Assembly (NCBI GenBank): GCA_902577905.1
Contig: CACHAQ010000001.1
Span: 62,001 to 126,000 of the forward strand
Reading direction: 5' to 3'
Source: an uncultured Alphaproteobacteria bacterium
Lineage (GTDB): Bacteria; Pseudomonadota; Alphaproteobacteria; HIMB59; GCA-002718135
DNA: 64,000 nt
A program made the position numbers and the translations under genes. Below, piece by piece: positions 43,561 to 52,787 of the stretch. Within the stretch, counting starts at the first letter, position 1. Every line of letters starts with the position of its first letter. The notes beneath the pieces were generated by a model. That model did not search any database and was not told the origin of the DNA. It worked only from the letters and a program-made list of their open reading frames with translations.

Positions 43561-44586
43561 GTGACTAATAGAATTGTAAGATTTGCAAAGTTTGGTGGAC
43601 CTGAAGTTCTTTCTATAAAGGATGAACCTTTAAAATCACCTGGTAAAGGTGATGTAAGAATTAAAGTAAAAGCAATTGGATTAAATCAAGCTGAAGTAAT
43701 GTTGAGGGAAGGTAGATATGTTGGTAAACCTGATCTTCCATCTAGAATTGGTATTGAAGCATCAGGTATTGTTGATGAAGTAGGAGAGGGTGTATCAAAA
43801 TATAAACAAGGAGATGAAGTTTGTGCTATTCCTTTTTTATCTTGGAATAATAATGATTTTTGGACAAATGATTCTATCAATAAATATGGAACTTATGGTG
43901 ATACTGCTATTATTCCAGAATGGACAATTACAAGAAAAATTGATCATCAGTCTTTTGAAGAAGCTGCAGCTGCATGGTGCCAATACTTAACAGCCTGGGG
44001 AGGATTAGTTTATAATTCTGATATTGGAAGTAGGAAATGTTGTCTAATAACTGGAGCATCGAGTAGTGCTGCAATAGGAGCAATGCAAATAGCAAAAGTA
44101 TTTGGATTAAAAACTATTGGTGTTAGTCGCACTTTAAAAAAGGAAGAAAAACTAAAAGAAATTGGTTATGATGAAGTATTATCATTGACTGATGAAAATT
44201 TTGAAAAAAATATTTTAGATGTAACAGATGGAATAGGATTTGATTTATCATATGATTGTGTGGGTGGTTCACATTTTTACAAATTAGTTAATACAGTAAA
44301 AGCAAGAGGTTTAATTGTTAATTATGGAAATCTTGATTTAGATTTTTCTAAAATTTATACCTTACCTCTATTAAGTAAAAGAGTTCATATAAAATTTCAT
44401 AGTATTTTTGACACAATGAGATTTGAAAAACAAAGAATTGAAGGTGTTGACTGGATTAATTCTCATATGCAAGATAAAAAACTAAAACCAATTATTTCAA
44501 AAGTATTTAATTTAGATCAAATTGTTGATGCACATAAATATATTGGAGAAGGTAATCAATTAGGTAAAACAATAGTTACGACATAA
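43561..44586 (+). CDS. medium-chain (MDR) zinc-independent alcohol dehydrogenase / quinone reductase-like
   Basis: A 341-residue MDR protein with a GTG start. GIEASGIVDEVGEGVSKYKQGD at about 63-84 is the family N-terminal domain, and CCLITGASSSAAIGAMQIAK at about 160-179 is the nucleotide-binding loop (variant AxxGxxG). It lacks the GHE zinc motif of alcohol dehydrogenases and resembles NADPH:quinone reductases. It lies 4 bases after the second racemase, so it belongs to the same operon, perhaps reducing an intermediate. Confidence 0.8.
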   Translation: MTNRIVRFAKFGGPEVLSIKDEPLKSPGKGDVRIKVKAIGLNQAEVMLREGRYVGKPDLPSRIGIEASGIVDEVGEGVSKYKQGDEVCAIPFLSWNNNDFWTNDSINKYGTYGDTAIIPEWTITRKIDHQSFEEAAAAWCQYLTAWGGLVYNSDIGSRKCCLITGASSSAAIGAMQIAKVFGLKTIGVSRTLKKEEKLKEIGYDEVLSLTDENFEKNILDVTDGIGFDLSYDCVGGSHFYKLVNTVKARGLIVNYGNLDLDFSKIYTLPLLSKRVHIKFHSIFDTMRFEKQRIEGVDWINSHMQDKKLKPIISKVFNLDQIVDAHKYIGEGNQLGKTIVTT

Positions 44587-44602
44587 ACTATTAAAAATTT
44601 AA

Positions 44603-45343
44603 ATGACATTATCTATTGTAGCAAGAGATACAAAAACTGGCGATTTTGGGGTTTGTGGATATACAGATATTGCTGGGTATGGGAGTCTTGTTCCCCATGT
44701 AAGCTTAAAATGCGCAGTTGCAACTCAAGCTTATGTTAATGTTGATAATGGAATTGAGATGCTTGAATTAGTAGATAAGAAATATAGCGTAAAAAAATCA
44801 GGAGAAAAAATTATTGGTAAAGATAAAAATAAGGATATGAGGCAGATGATTGCAATTGGTGTTAATAATTCAAAATTTGTATGGTCTGGAAAAAATACTT
44901 TAGATTATAAATCTTCTATTGTTGGTAATGATTATATTGTAGCTGGTAATTGTCTATCTTCTATTAACGTTTTAAAAAAAACAGCATTATATTTTGAAAA
45001 TAATAGATCAATAGATTTTCCATTTAGACTTATTAATTCAATTATTGCTGGTGATAAAGCTGGAGGACACACAAAAAAAATTTCATATTATTCTCAAAAA
45101 TTAAAAAGAAATATTTCAAAATCTACAAAATCTGTTTTTGGTAATTCTTGGTCTTCAGCTCTAATTATTGCATCCAATAAACCTAAAATTTGGCATAATT
45201 TACGAGTTGATGCACATTCTGAACCACTTAAAGAGTTAAAAAAAATTCTTAATTCAACTATTAGTTCTGCTGAAAAGTTAAATAAATTTTATAATGGAGC
45301 TATTGAAGTAAAACCTAGTTATTGGAGAAAGGTAATTAAATAA
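44603..45343 (+). CDS. DUF1028 family protein
   Basis: A 246-residue protein of the DUF1028 family: MTLSIVARDTKTGDFGVCGY at 1-20, CAVATQAYVNVDNGIEMLEL at 37-56 and AGDKAGGHTKKISYYSQ at about 152-168. The family is an Ntn-hydrolase-like fold found with amide hydrolases and peptidases; the mature nucleophile of characterised Ntn enzymes is not apparent because the initial Met-Thr is present, and Thr2 could serve after processing. It lies 16 bases after the MDR gene and overlaps the dipeptidase by 8 bases, convergently. Confidence 0.75.
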   Translation: MTLSIVARDTKTGDFGVCGYTDIAGYGSLVPHVSLKCAVATQAYVNVDNGIEMLELVDKKYSVKKSGEKIIGKDKNKDMRQMIAIGVNNSKFVWSGKNTLDYKSSIVGNDYIVAGNCLSSINVLKKTALYFENNRSIDFPFRLINSIIAGDKAGGHTKKISYYSQKLKRNISKSTKSVFGNSWSSALIIASNKPKIWHNLRVDAHSEPLKELKKILNSTISSAEKLNKFYNGAIEVKPSYWRKVIK

Positions 45344-46385
45344 GATTTTTTTGTAAAAAATTATTCCAATTTTTATAAAATATTTTTTCAGTTAAAGTAT
45401 TTGAATAACCTTTTCCAATAAAATATTTGTATAAATTTTCAATTTTTGAAAGATCTGATATTTCATTAGGTACAACTGCACCATCATAATCAGATCCAAT
45501 TGCTACGTGATCTTCACCTAAAAACTTAAGTAAATGATCACAATGTTCAACTATTGCATCTAAAGATGTTTCTGGAATCATTCTACCATCTCTTCTTAAA
45601 AATGCTGTTGCAAAATTAATCCCAACAATTCCTTGGCTATTTTTTATAGTAGTTAACTGTTCATCAGTTAAATTTCTTGAGTGATTTGTTATAAAATGAG
45701 CATTGGAATGAGTTGCCATTAGAGGCTGTTTACTAATTTTTGCTACATCATAGAATCCTTTTTGATTTAAATGAGATAAATCAATTAAAATATGTTTTTC
45801 GTCACATATTTTTACTAAATCTTTACCTAAATCAGTAAGGCCCTCACCTCTATCTGGACTACTTGGATAACTAAATGGCACACCATTTGCAAAGATATTA
45901 TTTCTACTCCATACTAAACCAATTGATCTCAATCCTTTGTTATAAAGTTCGTATAAATTTTTAAAATCTTTATCTATAGCTTCAGCGCCTTCAATATGTA
46001 AAATTATTGCTATGTTATTATCAAGTATACATTCATTAATTTCTTTTCCAGAAGTGCATAATTTTATTTTATTATTAGACTGTAAAATTATGTTATTTAA
46101 AATAGAAATCATTTCATTTGTTGCATTTTTTGCATAAGTTTGATCAATTTTATTTGGTAAAGGAAAATCATATTTTTCATTGATCATTCTTTTAAAAAAA
46201 TCATCATCTGGCTCTTCATTTGGAACGAATATTGCAAAAAAACCACCGCAGAAGTTAGATTTTAAAATTTTTGGAAAATCTATGTGACAAAAATCATTAC
46301 CATTGAAAAATTCTTTAGCTGAGTCTTTATTTTTTTCAAAATAAAATTTCAGTAAAACATCATTATGTCCGTCAAAGTATTTCAT
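45336..46385 (-). CDS. membrane dipeptidase family (M19) hydrolase
   Basis: A 349-residue amidohydrolase of the M19 renal-dipeptidase family. Zinc motif FDGHNDVL (4-11, H7 and D9) opens it, then IALILHIEGAEAI-type strand (about 119-131, bridging glutamate), DLSHLN at about 201-206, ATHSNAH at about 223-229 and AIGSDYDG at about 294-301. Such enzymes cleave dipeptides and some D-amino-acid amides. It overlaps the following FAD gene (46372) by 14 bases, so both form a minus-strand pair. Confidence 0.85.
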   Translation of the reverse strand: MKYFDGHNDVLLKFYFEKNKDSAKEFFNGNDFCHIDFPKILKSNFCGGFFAIFVPNEEPDDDFFKRMINEKYDFPLPNKIDQTYAKNATNEMISILNNIILQSNNKIKLCTSGKEINECILDNNIAIILHIEGAEAIDKDFKNLYELYNKGLRSIGLVWSRNNIFANGVPFSYPSSPDRGEGLTDLGKDLVKICDEKHILIDLSHLNQKGFYDVAKISKQPLMATHSNAHFITNHSRNLTDEQLTTIKNSQGIVGINFATAFLRRDGRMIPETSLDAIVEHCDHLLKFLGEDHVAIGSDYDGAVVPNEISDLSKIENLYKYFIGKGYSNTLTEKIFYKNWNNFLQKNLI

Positions 46386-47475
46386 TTCTTATTCGTTTTA
46401 TACTAATATTATTAAGTGTTGAATTATCAATTAAAAAATCATTTTTTTTATTTAAAATAATATTAGCCGATATTTCTGCTAGTGCTGGAGATGTTTGTAT
46501 TCCATAACCACCTTGTGCAACAAGCCAAAAAAAATTTTTATTTGAATTTTCATATCCTATAACTGGTGATTTATCTTTAACAAAAGTTCTTAATCCTGAC
46601 CATTTGTTATCAATATGATTAAACTTAAATTTAGTTGCTTTTTGTATACGATCTATACCTATAGCTATATCTAAATCATCAGGATGACAATCATGAGGGT
46701 AACTAGGTGTTTCATCAGCTGGTGAAGCATAAATTTGATCATTTTGATCTTTAAAATAAAATTTCTCTTCTATGTCAGCTACTAGAGGACAGTTGTTATC
46801 TATTTGTATATTTTGTGGTTTAAAAACAAATACTGTTCTTATTTTAGGAACTACATTAACTGGTTTGATATTAAATAACTTTGCAACTTCATCAGCCCAA
46901 GCACCAGAAGCATTTACAATAATATCAGATGATATTTCATCATTTAATATCCATTTATTATTTTTATATTCGACTAGATTAATATTAAAGTCAGTGAATA
47001 TAAATCCATCATTTTTATTATATTGCTTCCTATAATATTCATATAAATTATTAACATCAATCTCAGATGCATTAATATCAATTACAGAATTATTAACATA
47101 ATCTTCATTTAAGCAACTAGCTAATTTAATTGATTCATTTTTGCTGAATAATTCTAATTTTACTTTGTGTTTATGTTCATTATAAAAATCTTCTACAATA
47201 GTTTTTTGTTTATTATTCCCAATAAACATTACGCCTTTTTTCTTTAAAAAAAGATTAAAATTGTCATAAAAAAATTTTTTTGAAATTTTTGTTAATTCTA
47301 TAATTGCATTATTGCCGTAACTCTCAATAAAAAATGCAAATGATCTGCCAGTTGAATGATAACTTAGTTGTTTTTCCTTTTCAATTATTGCTACTTTTCT
47401 TTCTTTGCTAATTATAGAACCAAGTGAAATACCAGCTATTCCAGAACCAATAATTATTATATCGTAGTGTTTCAT
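46372..47475 (-). CDS. FAD-dependent oxidoreductase of the DAO family
   Basis: A 367-residue flavoprotein: IIIGSGIAGISLGSII at 6-21 (GxGxxG), VAIIEKEKQLSYHSTGRS at about 29-46 (E in the acidic position, then the family STGRS loop), and IIVNASGAWADEVAKLF at about 188-204, plus AQGGYGIQTSPALAEI near the C-terminus. This is the D-amino-acid/sarcosine/glycine-oxidase clade. Oxidative deamination of an imported or dipeptide-derived amino acid would fit the island. It starts the minus-strand pair with the dipeptidase. Confidence 0.85.
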   Translation of the reverse strand: MKHYDIIIIGSGIAGISLGSIISKERKVAIIEKEKQLSYHSTGRSFAFFIESYGNNAIIELTKISKKFFYDNFNLFLKKKGVMFIGNNKQKTIVEDFYNEHKHKVKLELFSKNESIKLASCLNEDYVNNSVIDINASEIDVNNLYEYYRKQYNKNDGFIFTDFNINLVEYKNNKWILNDEISSDIIVNASGAWADEVAKLFNIKPVNVVPKIRTVFVFKPQNIQIDNNCPLVADIEEKFYFKDQNDQIYASPADETPSYPHDCHPDDLDIAIGIDRIQKATKFKFNHIDNKWSGLRTFVKDKSPVIGYENSNKNFFWLVAQGGYGIQTSPALAEISANIILNKKNDFLIDNSTLNNISIKRIRNEIL

Positions 47476-47520
47476 ATAATTTTATTTCAAATATAATTAA
47501 TTTATTCTATTAATATTATT

Positions 47521-48459
47521 ATGAAATTAGATATAAAGTCAATTCACTCAGAACACCATCATTATGGTTGGAGTAATAAAAATGAACCAAAAGCAATAAT
47601 AAAAAATGATCAACTTATAGAATTAGAAACAATTGACTCATCAGGTGGTCAATTAAATAATTTATCAACTATTGAAGACATTAAAAATTTAGATTTTTCA
47701 AAAGTAAATCCTGTAACTGGACCTCTGTATATTGAAAATTCAGAACCAGGAGACACTGTGGAAATTTCAATAGAGAAATTTGAAACATCTGGATGGGGTT
47801 GGACTGCTAATATACCAGGCTTTGGTTTATTAAGTGATCAATTTGAAGATCCCGCAATCAATATTTGGAAATACGATAAAAGCAATCCTGTTGATAGTTT
47901 ATTTTCAAATTTTGCTTCAATACCATTGAAACCATTTGTTGGAACAATAGGTTTAGCACCTAAAGAAGAGGGTGTATTAAGCGTTGTTCCACCAAGAAAT
48001 TTTGGTGGTAATCTTGATATCAAAGAGGTGTATGAAGGTACAAAACTTTACTTACCTGTGCAAGTAAGTGGAAGTTTACTTTCTCTTGGAGACACGCATG
48101 CCGCTCAAGGAGATGGTGAAGTTTGCGGAACAGCAATTGAAAGTCCTATGAAAGTCTTAATAAAAACTAAATTACACAAAAATAAAAAAATTGATTCACC
48201 ATTTTTAGAAACCAATCATACACCTTTGCTAAAAAAAAATATTGGATCATTTATAACTACTGGAATTGGTGAAGATTTATATGTTGCATCTAAAGAAGCT
48301 GTTTCACGAATGATAGATTATTTAACTAAAAATATAAAAATAAAAGATATAGATGCATATATGCTTTGTAGTGTAGCTGGTAATTTAAAAATAAGTGAAA
48401 TAGTAGATGTGCCTAACTGGGTAGTTAGTTTTGAGATTTCTAAATCAATTTTTGATTGA
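47521..48459 (+). CDS. acetamidase/formamidase family protein
   Basis: A 312-residue protein of the FmdA/AmdA family. Landmarks are EPGDTVEISIEKF at about 76-88, NFGGNLDIKEVYEGTKLYLPV at about 160-180 and SLGDTHAAQGDGEVCGTAIE at about 192-211, the diagnostic acidic/His motif. Family members hydrolyse formamide or short amides to ammonia and acid. In this nitrogen-salvage island it would release ammonia from a ring-opening product. It ends 1 base before the convergent M20 hydrolase. Confidence 0.85.
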   Translation: MKLDIKSIHSEHHHYGWSNKNEPKAIIKNDQLIELETIDSSGGQLNNLSTIEDIKNLDFSKVNPVTGPLYIENSEPGDTVEISIEKFETSGWGWTANIPGFGLLSDQFEDPAINIWKYDKSNPVDSLFSNFASIPLKPFVGTIGLAPKEEGVLSVVPPRNFGGNLDIKEVYEGTKLYLPVQVSGSLLSLGDTHAAQGDGEVCGTAIESPMKVLIKTKLHKNKKIDSPFLETNHTPLLKKNIGSFITTGIGEDLYVASKEAVSRMIDYLTKNIKIKDIDAYMLCSVAGNLKISEIVDVPNWVVSFEISKSIFD

Positions 48460-49680
48460 TTATTCTTTTAGTAATTCTTTTGTAACATTATAAAGTAAAT
48501 TTAATCCTTTTTTTATATCACTTTTTTTTGTATTTTCTTTACTATCATGACTTATTCCTTTTTCACTTGGCACAAAGATCATTGAAGTAGGGCATATATT
48601 TGCTAACATTTGAGCGTCATGACCTGCACCACTAAATAATTCAAGATATGTATATTTCATTTTTTTTGATTTATTTATTATTACTTTGTTAATTTTTTTA
48701 TCAAATTTAACAGAAGGAAAATTAACTAATTTATCTATTTTATATTTTATATTGTTAGCAAAACACAATTCTTTTATTTTTTTATTTAAATTATTTTCAA
48801 ATTGAACTAGTTTTTTATCATTTGGATTTCGTATATCTAAAGTAAATTCAATTTTATTAGCAATAACATTTACTTGATTAGGTTCAATATTTAATGATCC
48901 TATTGTTATCATTTGCTGATTTCTATCACTTTTAAAAGAATTTATATAACTACTTACTTCTCCAAAAACTTTAATTGGATCTCTTCTATTACTCATAGGA
49001 GTAGTCCCTGCATGATTCGATTTTCCAAATAAGACAACTTTTAACCAAGTAATAGCCTGAACTCCTTTGACTATACCAATATTTTTTTTCTCGATATCTA
49101 AAATTGGACCTTGCTCAATATGTAATTCTAAAAACATTCTAGGTTTAAAAAATAATTGTTTTTCTTTTCCTAAATATTTAATTTTTTTTAATGCATCTTT
49201 GATAGTTATATTATTATTGTCTTTAATTTTATAAATTTTATTTATATTTTCTCTTTTAGTAAAGGACCAACTTCCCATCATATCTGGAGTAAACCTAACT
49301 CCTTCTTCATTAGTGAATATCGCTATACCAATTGGTTTATTGGTTACATTATTCTTAATTAATGTTTCTAATACTTCTAATGCGCCAATTACACCTAATG
49401 ATCCATCAAATCTTCCTGCATTTCTAACAGTATCAATGTGTGAGCCAAGTAAAAGAGGTTTAGTATTTTTATTAAAATTATAAAAACCAAAAATATTACC
49501 TATATTATCAATTTTGATTGTAAGTTTAAGATTTTTCATCCATTTAATTATCTTATCCCTAGCTATTTTATCTTCTAGTGTAAGCGCTATTCTATTAATA
49601 TCTATTTTTTCAAAAGATGTATTTTTCAAATTATTAATATCCTCTAAGCGTTTAAAAAATCTTTTAAAATTTATAGCCAT
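48460..49680 (-). CDS. M20 amidohydrolase (N-carbamoyl-L-amino acid / allantoate amidohydrolase type)
   Basis: A 406-residue M20-family enzyme of the HyuC/AllC group. Metal ligands are H81 (GSHIDTV), D92 (RFDGSLGV), E126 (TNEEGVRF), H187 (LELHIEQGP) and a C-terminal H378 (SHDSKE). GKSNHAGTTPMSNRRDP (about 215-231) is the dimerisation-domain signature that discriminates carbamoylases. It removes the carbamoyl group from N-carbamoyl amino acids, the step after hydantoin opening, giving the amino acid, CO2 and ammonia. It is convergent with the amidase. Confidence 0.85.
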   Translation of the reverse strand: MAINFKRFFKRLEDINNLKNTSFEKIDINRIALTLEDKIARDKIIKWMKNLKLTIKIDNIGNIFGFYNFNKNTKPLLLGSHIDTVRNAGRFDGSLGVIGALEVLETLIKNNVTNKPIGIAIFTNEEGVRFTPDMMGSWSFTKRENINKIYKIKDNNNITIKDALKKIKYLGKEKQLFFKPRMFLELHIEQGPILDIEKKNIGIVKGVQAITWLKVVLFGKSNHAGTTPMSNRRDPIKVFGEVSSYINSFKSDRNQQMITIGSLNIEPNQVNVIANKIEFTLDIRNPNDKKLVQFENNLNKKIKELCFANNIKYKIDKLVNFPSVKFDKKINKVIINKSKKMKYTYLELFSGAGHDAQMLANICPTSMIFVPSEKGISHDSKENTKKSDIKKGLNLLYNVTKELLKE

Positions 49681-49791
49681 CTTTTCTTATAAACTTGTTA
49701 GTTATTGTATAATAATTATTTAATGGTAATTATTTTTATCAGGTTTAATTAAAGGAGCAATTAAATAAATTTAAGTTGAAAGGAGATAAAA

Positions 49792-50076
49792 ATGACCGTA
49801 GCAAGAATAACAACTATTAATTTCAAATCTAAAGAAGATGCCGATGAGTCTATTAAAGATTATTCAGAAAAAGCACCAAGTGAATTTCCAGAAGCACATC
49901 AATTATTACAAATTCGTGCAAGTGATACAACTGTAATGGCAGTTTCTTTATATGCTGATAATGATGCAATGGAGCGAGCTTCAGCTGCTAGAGCTAAAAG
50001 AATGAGTAATAATGAAAAAACATTTGATGTTGTAGATACAAAGACTGGTGAAGTAACATTGAATCATAAAAATTAA
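49792..50076 (+). CDS. small alpha-beta-barrel-like protein
   Basis: A 94-residue soluble protein with a strong ribosome site (AAAGGAGAT, about 9 bases before the ATG). Strands TVARITTINF and HQLLQIRASD alternate with helices, giving a ferredoxin-like (ABM/stress-dimer) profile, and VMAVSLYADNDAMERASAA resembles the E-x-helix pattern of ABM proteins. Function is unknown. A tRNA begins 7 bases after the stop; the two may be co-transcribed. Confidence 0.5.
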   Translation: MTVARITTINFKSKEDADESIKDYSEKAPSEFPEAHQLLQIRASDTTVMAVSLYADNDAMERASAARAKRMSNNEKTFDVVDTKTGEVTLNHKN

Positions 50077-50083
50077 ATTAGGA

Positions 50084-50160
50084 GTGCCCGTAGCTCAGTA
50101 GGATAGAGCACCAGATTCCTAATCTGGGGGCCGCATGTTCGAATCATGCCGGGCACGCCA
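50084..50160 (+). tRNA. tRNA-Arg (anticodon CCU)
   Basis: A 77-nt cloverleaf with encoded CCA. The acceptor stem is GTGCCCG (50084-50090) with CGGGCAC (50150-50156), then discriminator G and CCA. The anticodon stem is CCAGA/TCTGG with loop TTCCTAA, giving anticodon CCT at 50118-50120, for AGG codons. The T-loop is GTTCGAATC. The DDAH ATG starts 3 bases after the CCA. Confidence 0.95.
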
Positions 50161-50163
50161 TAG

Positions 50164-50931
50164 ATGACATATAAATTTACAAATGCAATTGTTAGAAAAC
50201 CGAATAAGAGTATTCATAATGCATTGAGTTCGCAGTATTTACATCCAAGTTATGAAAAAATATTAGAGATACATAAAAATTATATAACTGCCATTAAAAA
50301 AGCAGGATTAAATACAATTTTATTAGATAGCTTAGAAAAATATCCGGACAGTATTTTTGTTGAAGATCCTGCTCTTATCTTCAAAAATAATATTATTATA
50401 TTAAAACCAAGTGAATTTACACGAAAGGATGAGGAAATAATAATTAAAAAAGAAATAAGTAAATACTTTGAAAAAATATTTGTTGTTGAAAAGGGAACAA
50501 TAGAAGGTGGAGATATATTAAATATTAATAATCATTTTATTATAGGTTTATCAAATAGAACTGATAAATTAGGGGCAGAAAATTTATCTAATATACTTAT
50601 CTCACTTGGTGCTACTGTGGAAGTATGTCAAACACCAAAAGATATTCTTCATTTTAAGTCTGAATGCAGTTTATTGGATGATGATATAATTTTAGTAAGT
50701 AATAGAATGTCTAAATTAGATTATTTAAAAAAAAATTATAATTTAATTGAATTACCTTTAGGTGAAGAAAATGCAGCTAACTGTATTAGAATTAATAATA
50801 AATTATTAATTCCAGATGGTTTTAATAAAACTGAGGAAATTTTATCTAAAAATTTTAATATCATTAAAATTAATATTGATGAAATATCAATGGTTGATGC
50901 GGGTTTAAGCTGTATGAGTCTTAGATGGTAA
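50164..50931 (+). CDS. dimethylarginine dimethylaminohydrolase (DDAH) / arginine-deiminase-fold enzyme
   Basis: A 255-residue pentein-fold hydrolase. Landmarks are SIFVEDPAL at 63-71 (E67, D68), EGGDIL at 114-119, catalytic H163 in ILHFKSECS and nucleophile C250 in DAGLSCMSLRW at the C-terminus. It matches DDAH, which converts N-omega-methylarginines to citrulline plus methylamine. The start (MTYKFTNAIVRKP) fits the family, and lies 3 bases after a tRNA-Arg, so its mRNA must be released by tRNA processing or have no leader. It overlaps the next gene by 7 bases. Confidence 0.85.
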   Translation: MTYKFTNAIVRKPNKSIHNALSSQYLHPSYEKILEIHKNYITAIKKAGLNTILLDSLEKYPDSIFVEDPALIFKNNIIILKPSEFTRKDEEIIIKKEISKYFEKIFVVEKGTIEGGDILNINNHFIIGLSNRTDKLGAENLSNILISLGATVEVCQTPKDILHFKSECSLLDDDIILVSNRMSKLDYLKKNYNLIELPLGEENAANCIRINNKLLIPDGFNKTEEILSKNFNIIKINIDEISMVDAGLSCMSLRW

Positions 50932-51596
50932 AAAACTTTATATACATATTAAAACTTAAAAAAATCCCCAAGTTATACTGGAGCTCTCCTTATGAATATA
51001 ATCTTAAACCAAAAAAAATAACAATTTTTTATTTGATTTTAGGACTTATACTCTTCGGCTTTGGTGAAGCGTTATTAATCACTGCAAATTTAGGAGTTTC
51101 ACCTTGGTTTGTGTTACATCAGGGATTAGCGTTTAAAACTGGTTACACAATAGGTATTACAACATTTTTTGTAAGTATTGCATTATTATTGATTTGGTTT
51201 CCACTAAAACAAAAACCGGGTATTGGAACAATATTAAATGCTATTTTAATTTCTGTAATTTTGGATCTTTCACTAATCTATCTTCCTTATCCAAAGGATT
51301 TCATATTTCAATTTTTACAGGTATTAATTGGTATTTTAATAATAGGTATTGGAAGTGGTTTTTATTTAGCTGCAAATTTAGGACCTGGTCCAAGAGATGG
51401 ACTGATGACTGGCTTAAATAAACAAACTAATTTTTCAATTTCATTTATTAGAACATTACTTGAACTATCTGCAGTAGGTATAGGATTTTTTTTAGGTGGA
51501 AAAGTTGGAATAGGAACGCTGATATACGCAATAGGAATAGGTTTTTCAGTATCTTTAGGTTTATTTTTTGTTGGTAAAATTTATAGGAAAAATTAA
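50925..51596 (+). CDS. YczE/YitT-like integral membrane protein
   Basis: A 223-residue membrane protein with about five hydrophobic helices after a short basic N-terminus. LLITANLGVSPWFVLHQGLA at about 50-69 is the diagnostic YczE/YitT-type motif, repeated as YLAANLGPGPRDGLMTGL at about 148-165. Members are uncharacterised transport-like proteins with an internal repeat. The 7-base overlap with DDAH makes an operon likely; it might export a product such as citrulline or a methylamine, but this is speculation. Confidence 0.75.
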   Translation: MVKNFIYILKLKKIPKLYWSSPYEYNLKPKKITIFYLILGLILFGFGEALLITANLGVSPWFVLHQGLAFKTGYTIGITTFFVSIALLLIWFPLKQKPGIGTILNAILISVILDLSLIYLPYPKDFIFQFLQVLIGILIIGIGSGFYLAANLGPGPRDGLMTGLNKQTNFSISFIRTLLELSAVGIGFFLGGKVGIGTLIYAIGIGFSVSLGLFFVGKIYRKN

Positions 51597-51689
51597 ATTT
51601 AACTATTATTTATTAATAATTTTTAATCTTAAACCATTAAGTATTTTATTTTCATAAATTTTGTTTCGATTATACTTAATTGAACAATA

Positions 51690-52484
51690 ATGGACAAGCT
51701 ACTGCAAAGATCAAATGGAAAAATAGATATAGAATTACTAGATAATGATATTTCAAAATTTTTTCAAAGTGGTTGTTGTAAAATCTTAAATCCAAAAAAT
51801 TATAATGAATTTAAAGAATTAGTTTTAGTTAATACGGCAGGAGGCATTACTTGTAATGACAATATTGATATTAACGCTAATATCAATAATTCTAAACTAA
51901 GTATTTGCACACAAGCTGCAGAAAAAATTTATGCAGGAATTGGTGACCCTGCTAGAGTAGAAATAAATATCAATTTAAATAATTCTACTATGTATTGGTT
52001 ACCAAAAGAATTAATTTTATTTGATAATTCAAAATTAAGAAGAAATATCAATATTAATCTATCAGATAATTCTAATTTGATTTTTTGTGAAACAACAATT
52101 TTTGGAAGAAAAGCAATGTCTGAAAAAATTAAAAATATTTCTTTTTCTGATCAATGGAAAATTTATTCAAATTCTTCCATAAAGCATTTTGAAGCAATTA
52201 ATATTAAAGGATCAACGATTGATAATTTCAAAAACAATTACACTTTTTCTAATCAATCATCTTTATCAACAATTTTAATTTTTGGTGATATTGTTCATCA
52301 ACTAGAATCTGTATTAAGAAAAGTTAAAAAAAACTTAGGAAATCACTTTTGTGAAATGACAAAATTTGATGATAAAATTATCATTAGATGTTTAGCAGAT
52401 GATAATTATGATTTAAAAAAAACACTAAATATTATTATGAAAAATGTAATAAATGATAAAATGCCAAAAAGTTGGGATCTATAA
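51690..52484 (+). CDS. ureD: urease accessory protein UreD
   Basis: A 264-residue accessory protein, first of ureDABCEFG. NTAGGITCNDNI at about 50-61 is the UreD core, and TQAAEKIYAGIGDPARVEIN at about 72-91 the conserved segment, followed by WLPKELILFDNSKLRRN at about 105-121. UreD (UreH) scaffolds the apo-urease/UreFG complex that delivers nickel. It ends 0 bases before ureA, so translation is coupled. Confidence 0.9.
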   Translation: MDKLLQRSNGKIDIELLDNDISKFFQSGCCKILNPKNYNEFKELVLVNTAGGITCNDNIDINANINNSKLSICTQAAEKIYAGIGDPARVEININLNNSTMYWLPKELILFDNSKLRRNININLSDNSNLIFCETTIFGRKAMSEKIKNISFSDQWKIYSNSSIKHFEAINIKGSTIDNFKNNYTFSNQSSLSTILIFGDIVHQLESVLRKVKKNLGNHFCEMTKFDDKIIIRCLADDNYDLKKTLNIIMKNVINDKMPKSWDL

Positions 52485-52787
52485 ATGAAATTAACACCAA
52501 GAGAAAAAGATAAGTTGATGGTCAGTATGGCAGCTAATGTTGCTAGAAAACGTCTAGAAAGAGGTGTTAAACTTAACTACCCAGAAGCTATAGCCTTGAT
52601 AACAGATTTTGTAATAGAGGGCGCAAGAGATGGAAAAATGGTATCAGAATTAATGGAAACAGGAGCTCACGTAGTAAAAAAAGAAGATTGTATGGATGGT
52701 ATTCCAGATATGATTCCAGAAGTACAAGTTGAAGCTACATTTCCAGATGGAACAAAATTAGTAACAGTACATAAACCGATTAGATAA
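52485..52787 (+). CDS. ureA: urease gamma subunit
   Basis: A 100-residue gamma chain: [20 protein letters not shown] at 1-20, [14 protein letters not shown] at 26-39 and [15 protein letters not shown] at the end, all diagnostic. Length equals that of typical separate UreA (100). Its last base is shared with the ureB start. With UreB and UreC it forms the (alpha-beta-gamma)3 urease. Confidence 0.95.
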   Translation: MKLTPREKDKLMVSMAANVARKRLERGVKLNYPEAIALITDFVIEGARDGKMVSELMETGAHVVKKEDCMDGIPDMIPEVQVEATFPDGTKLVTVHKPIR

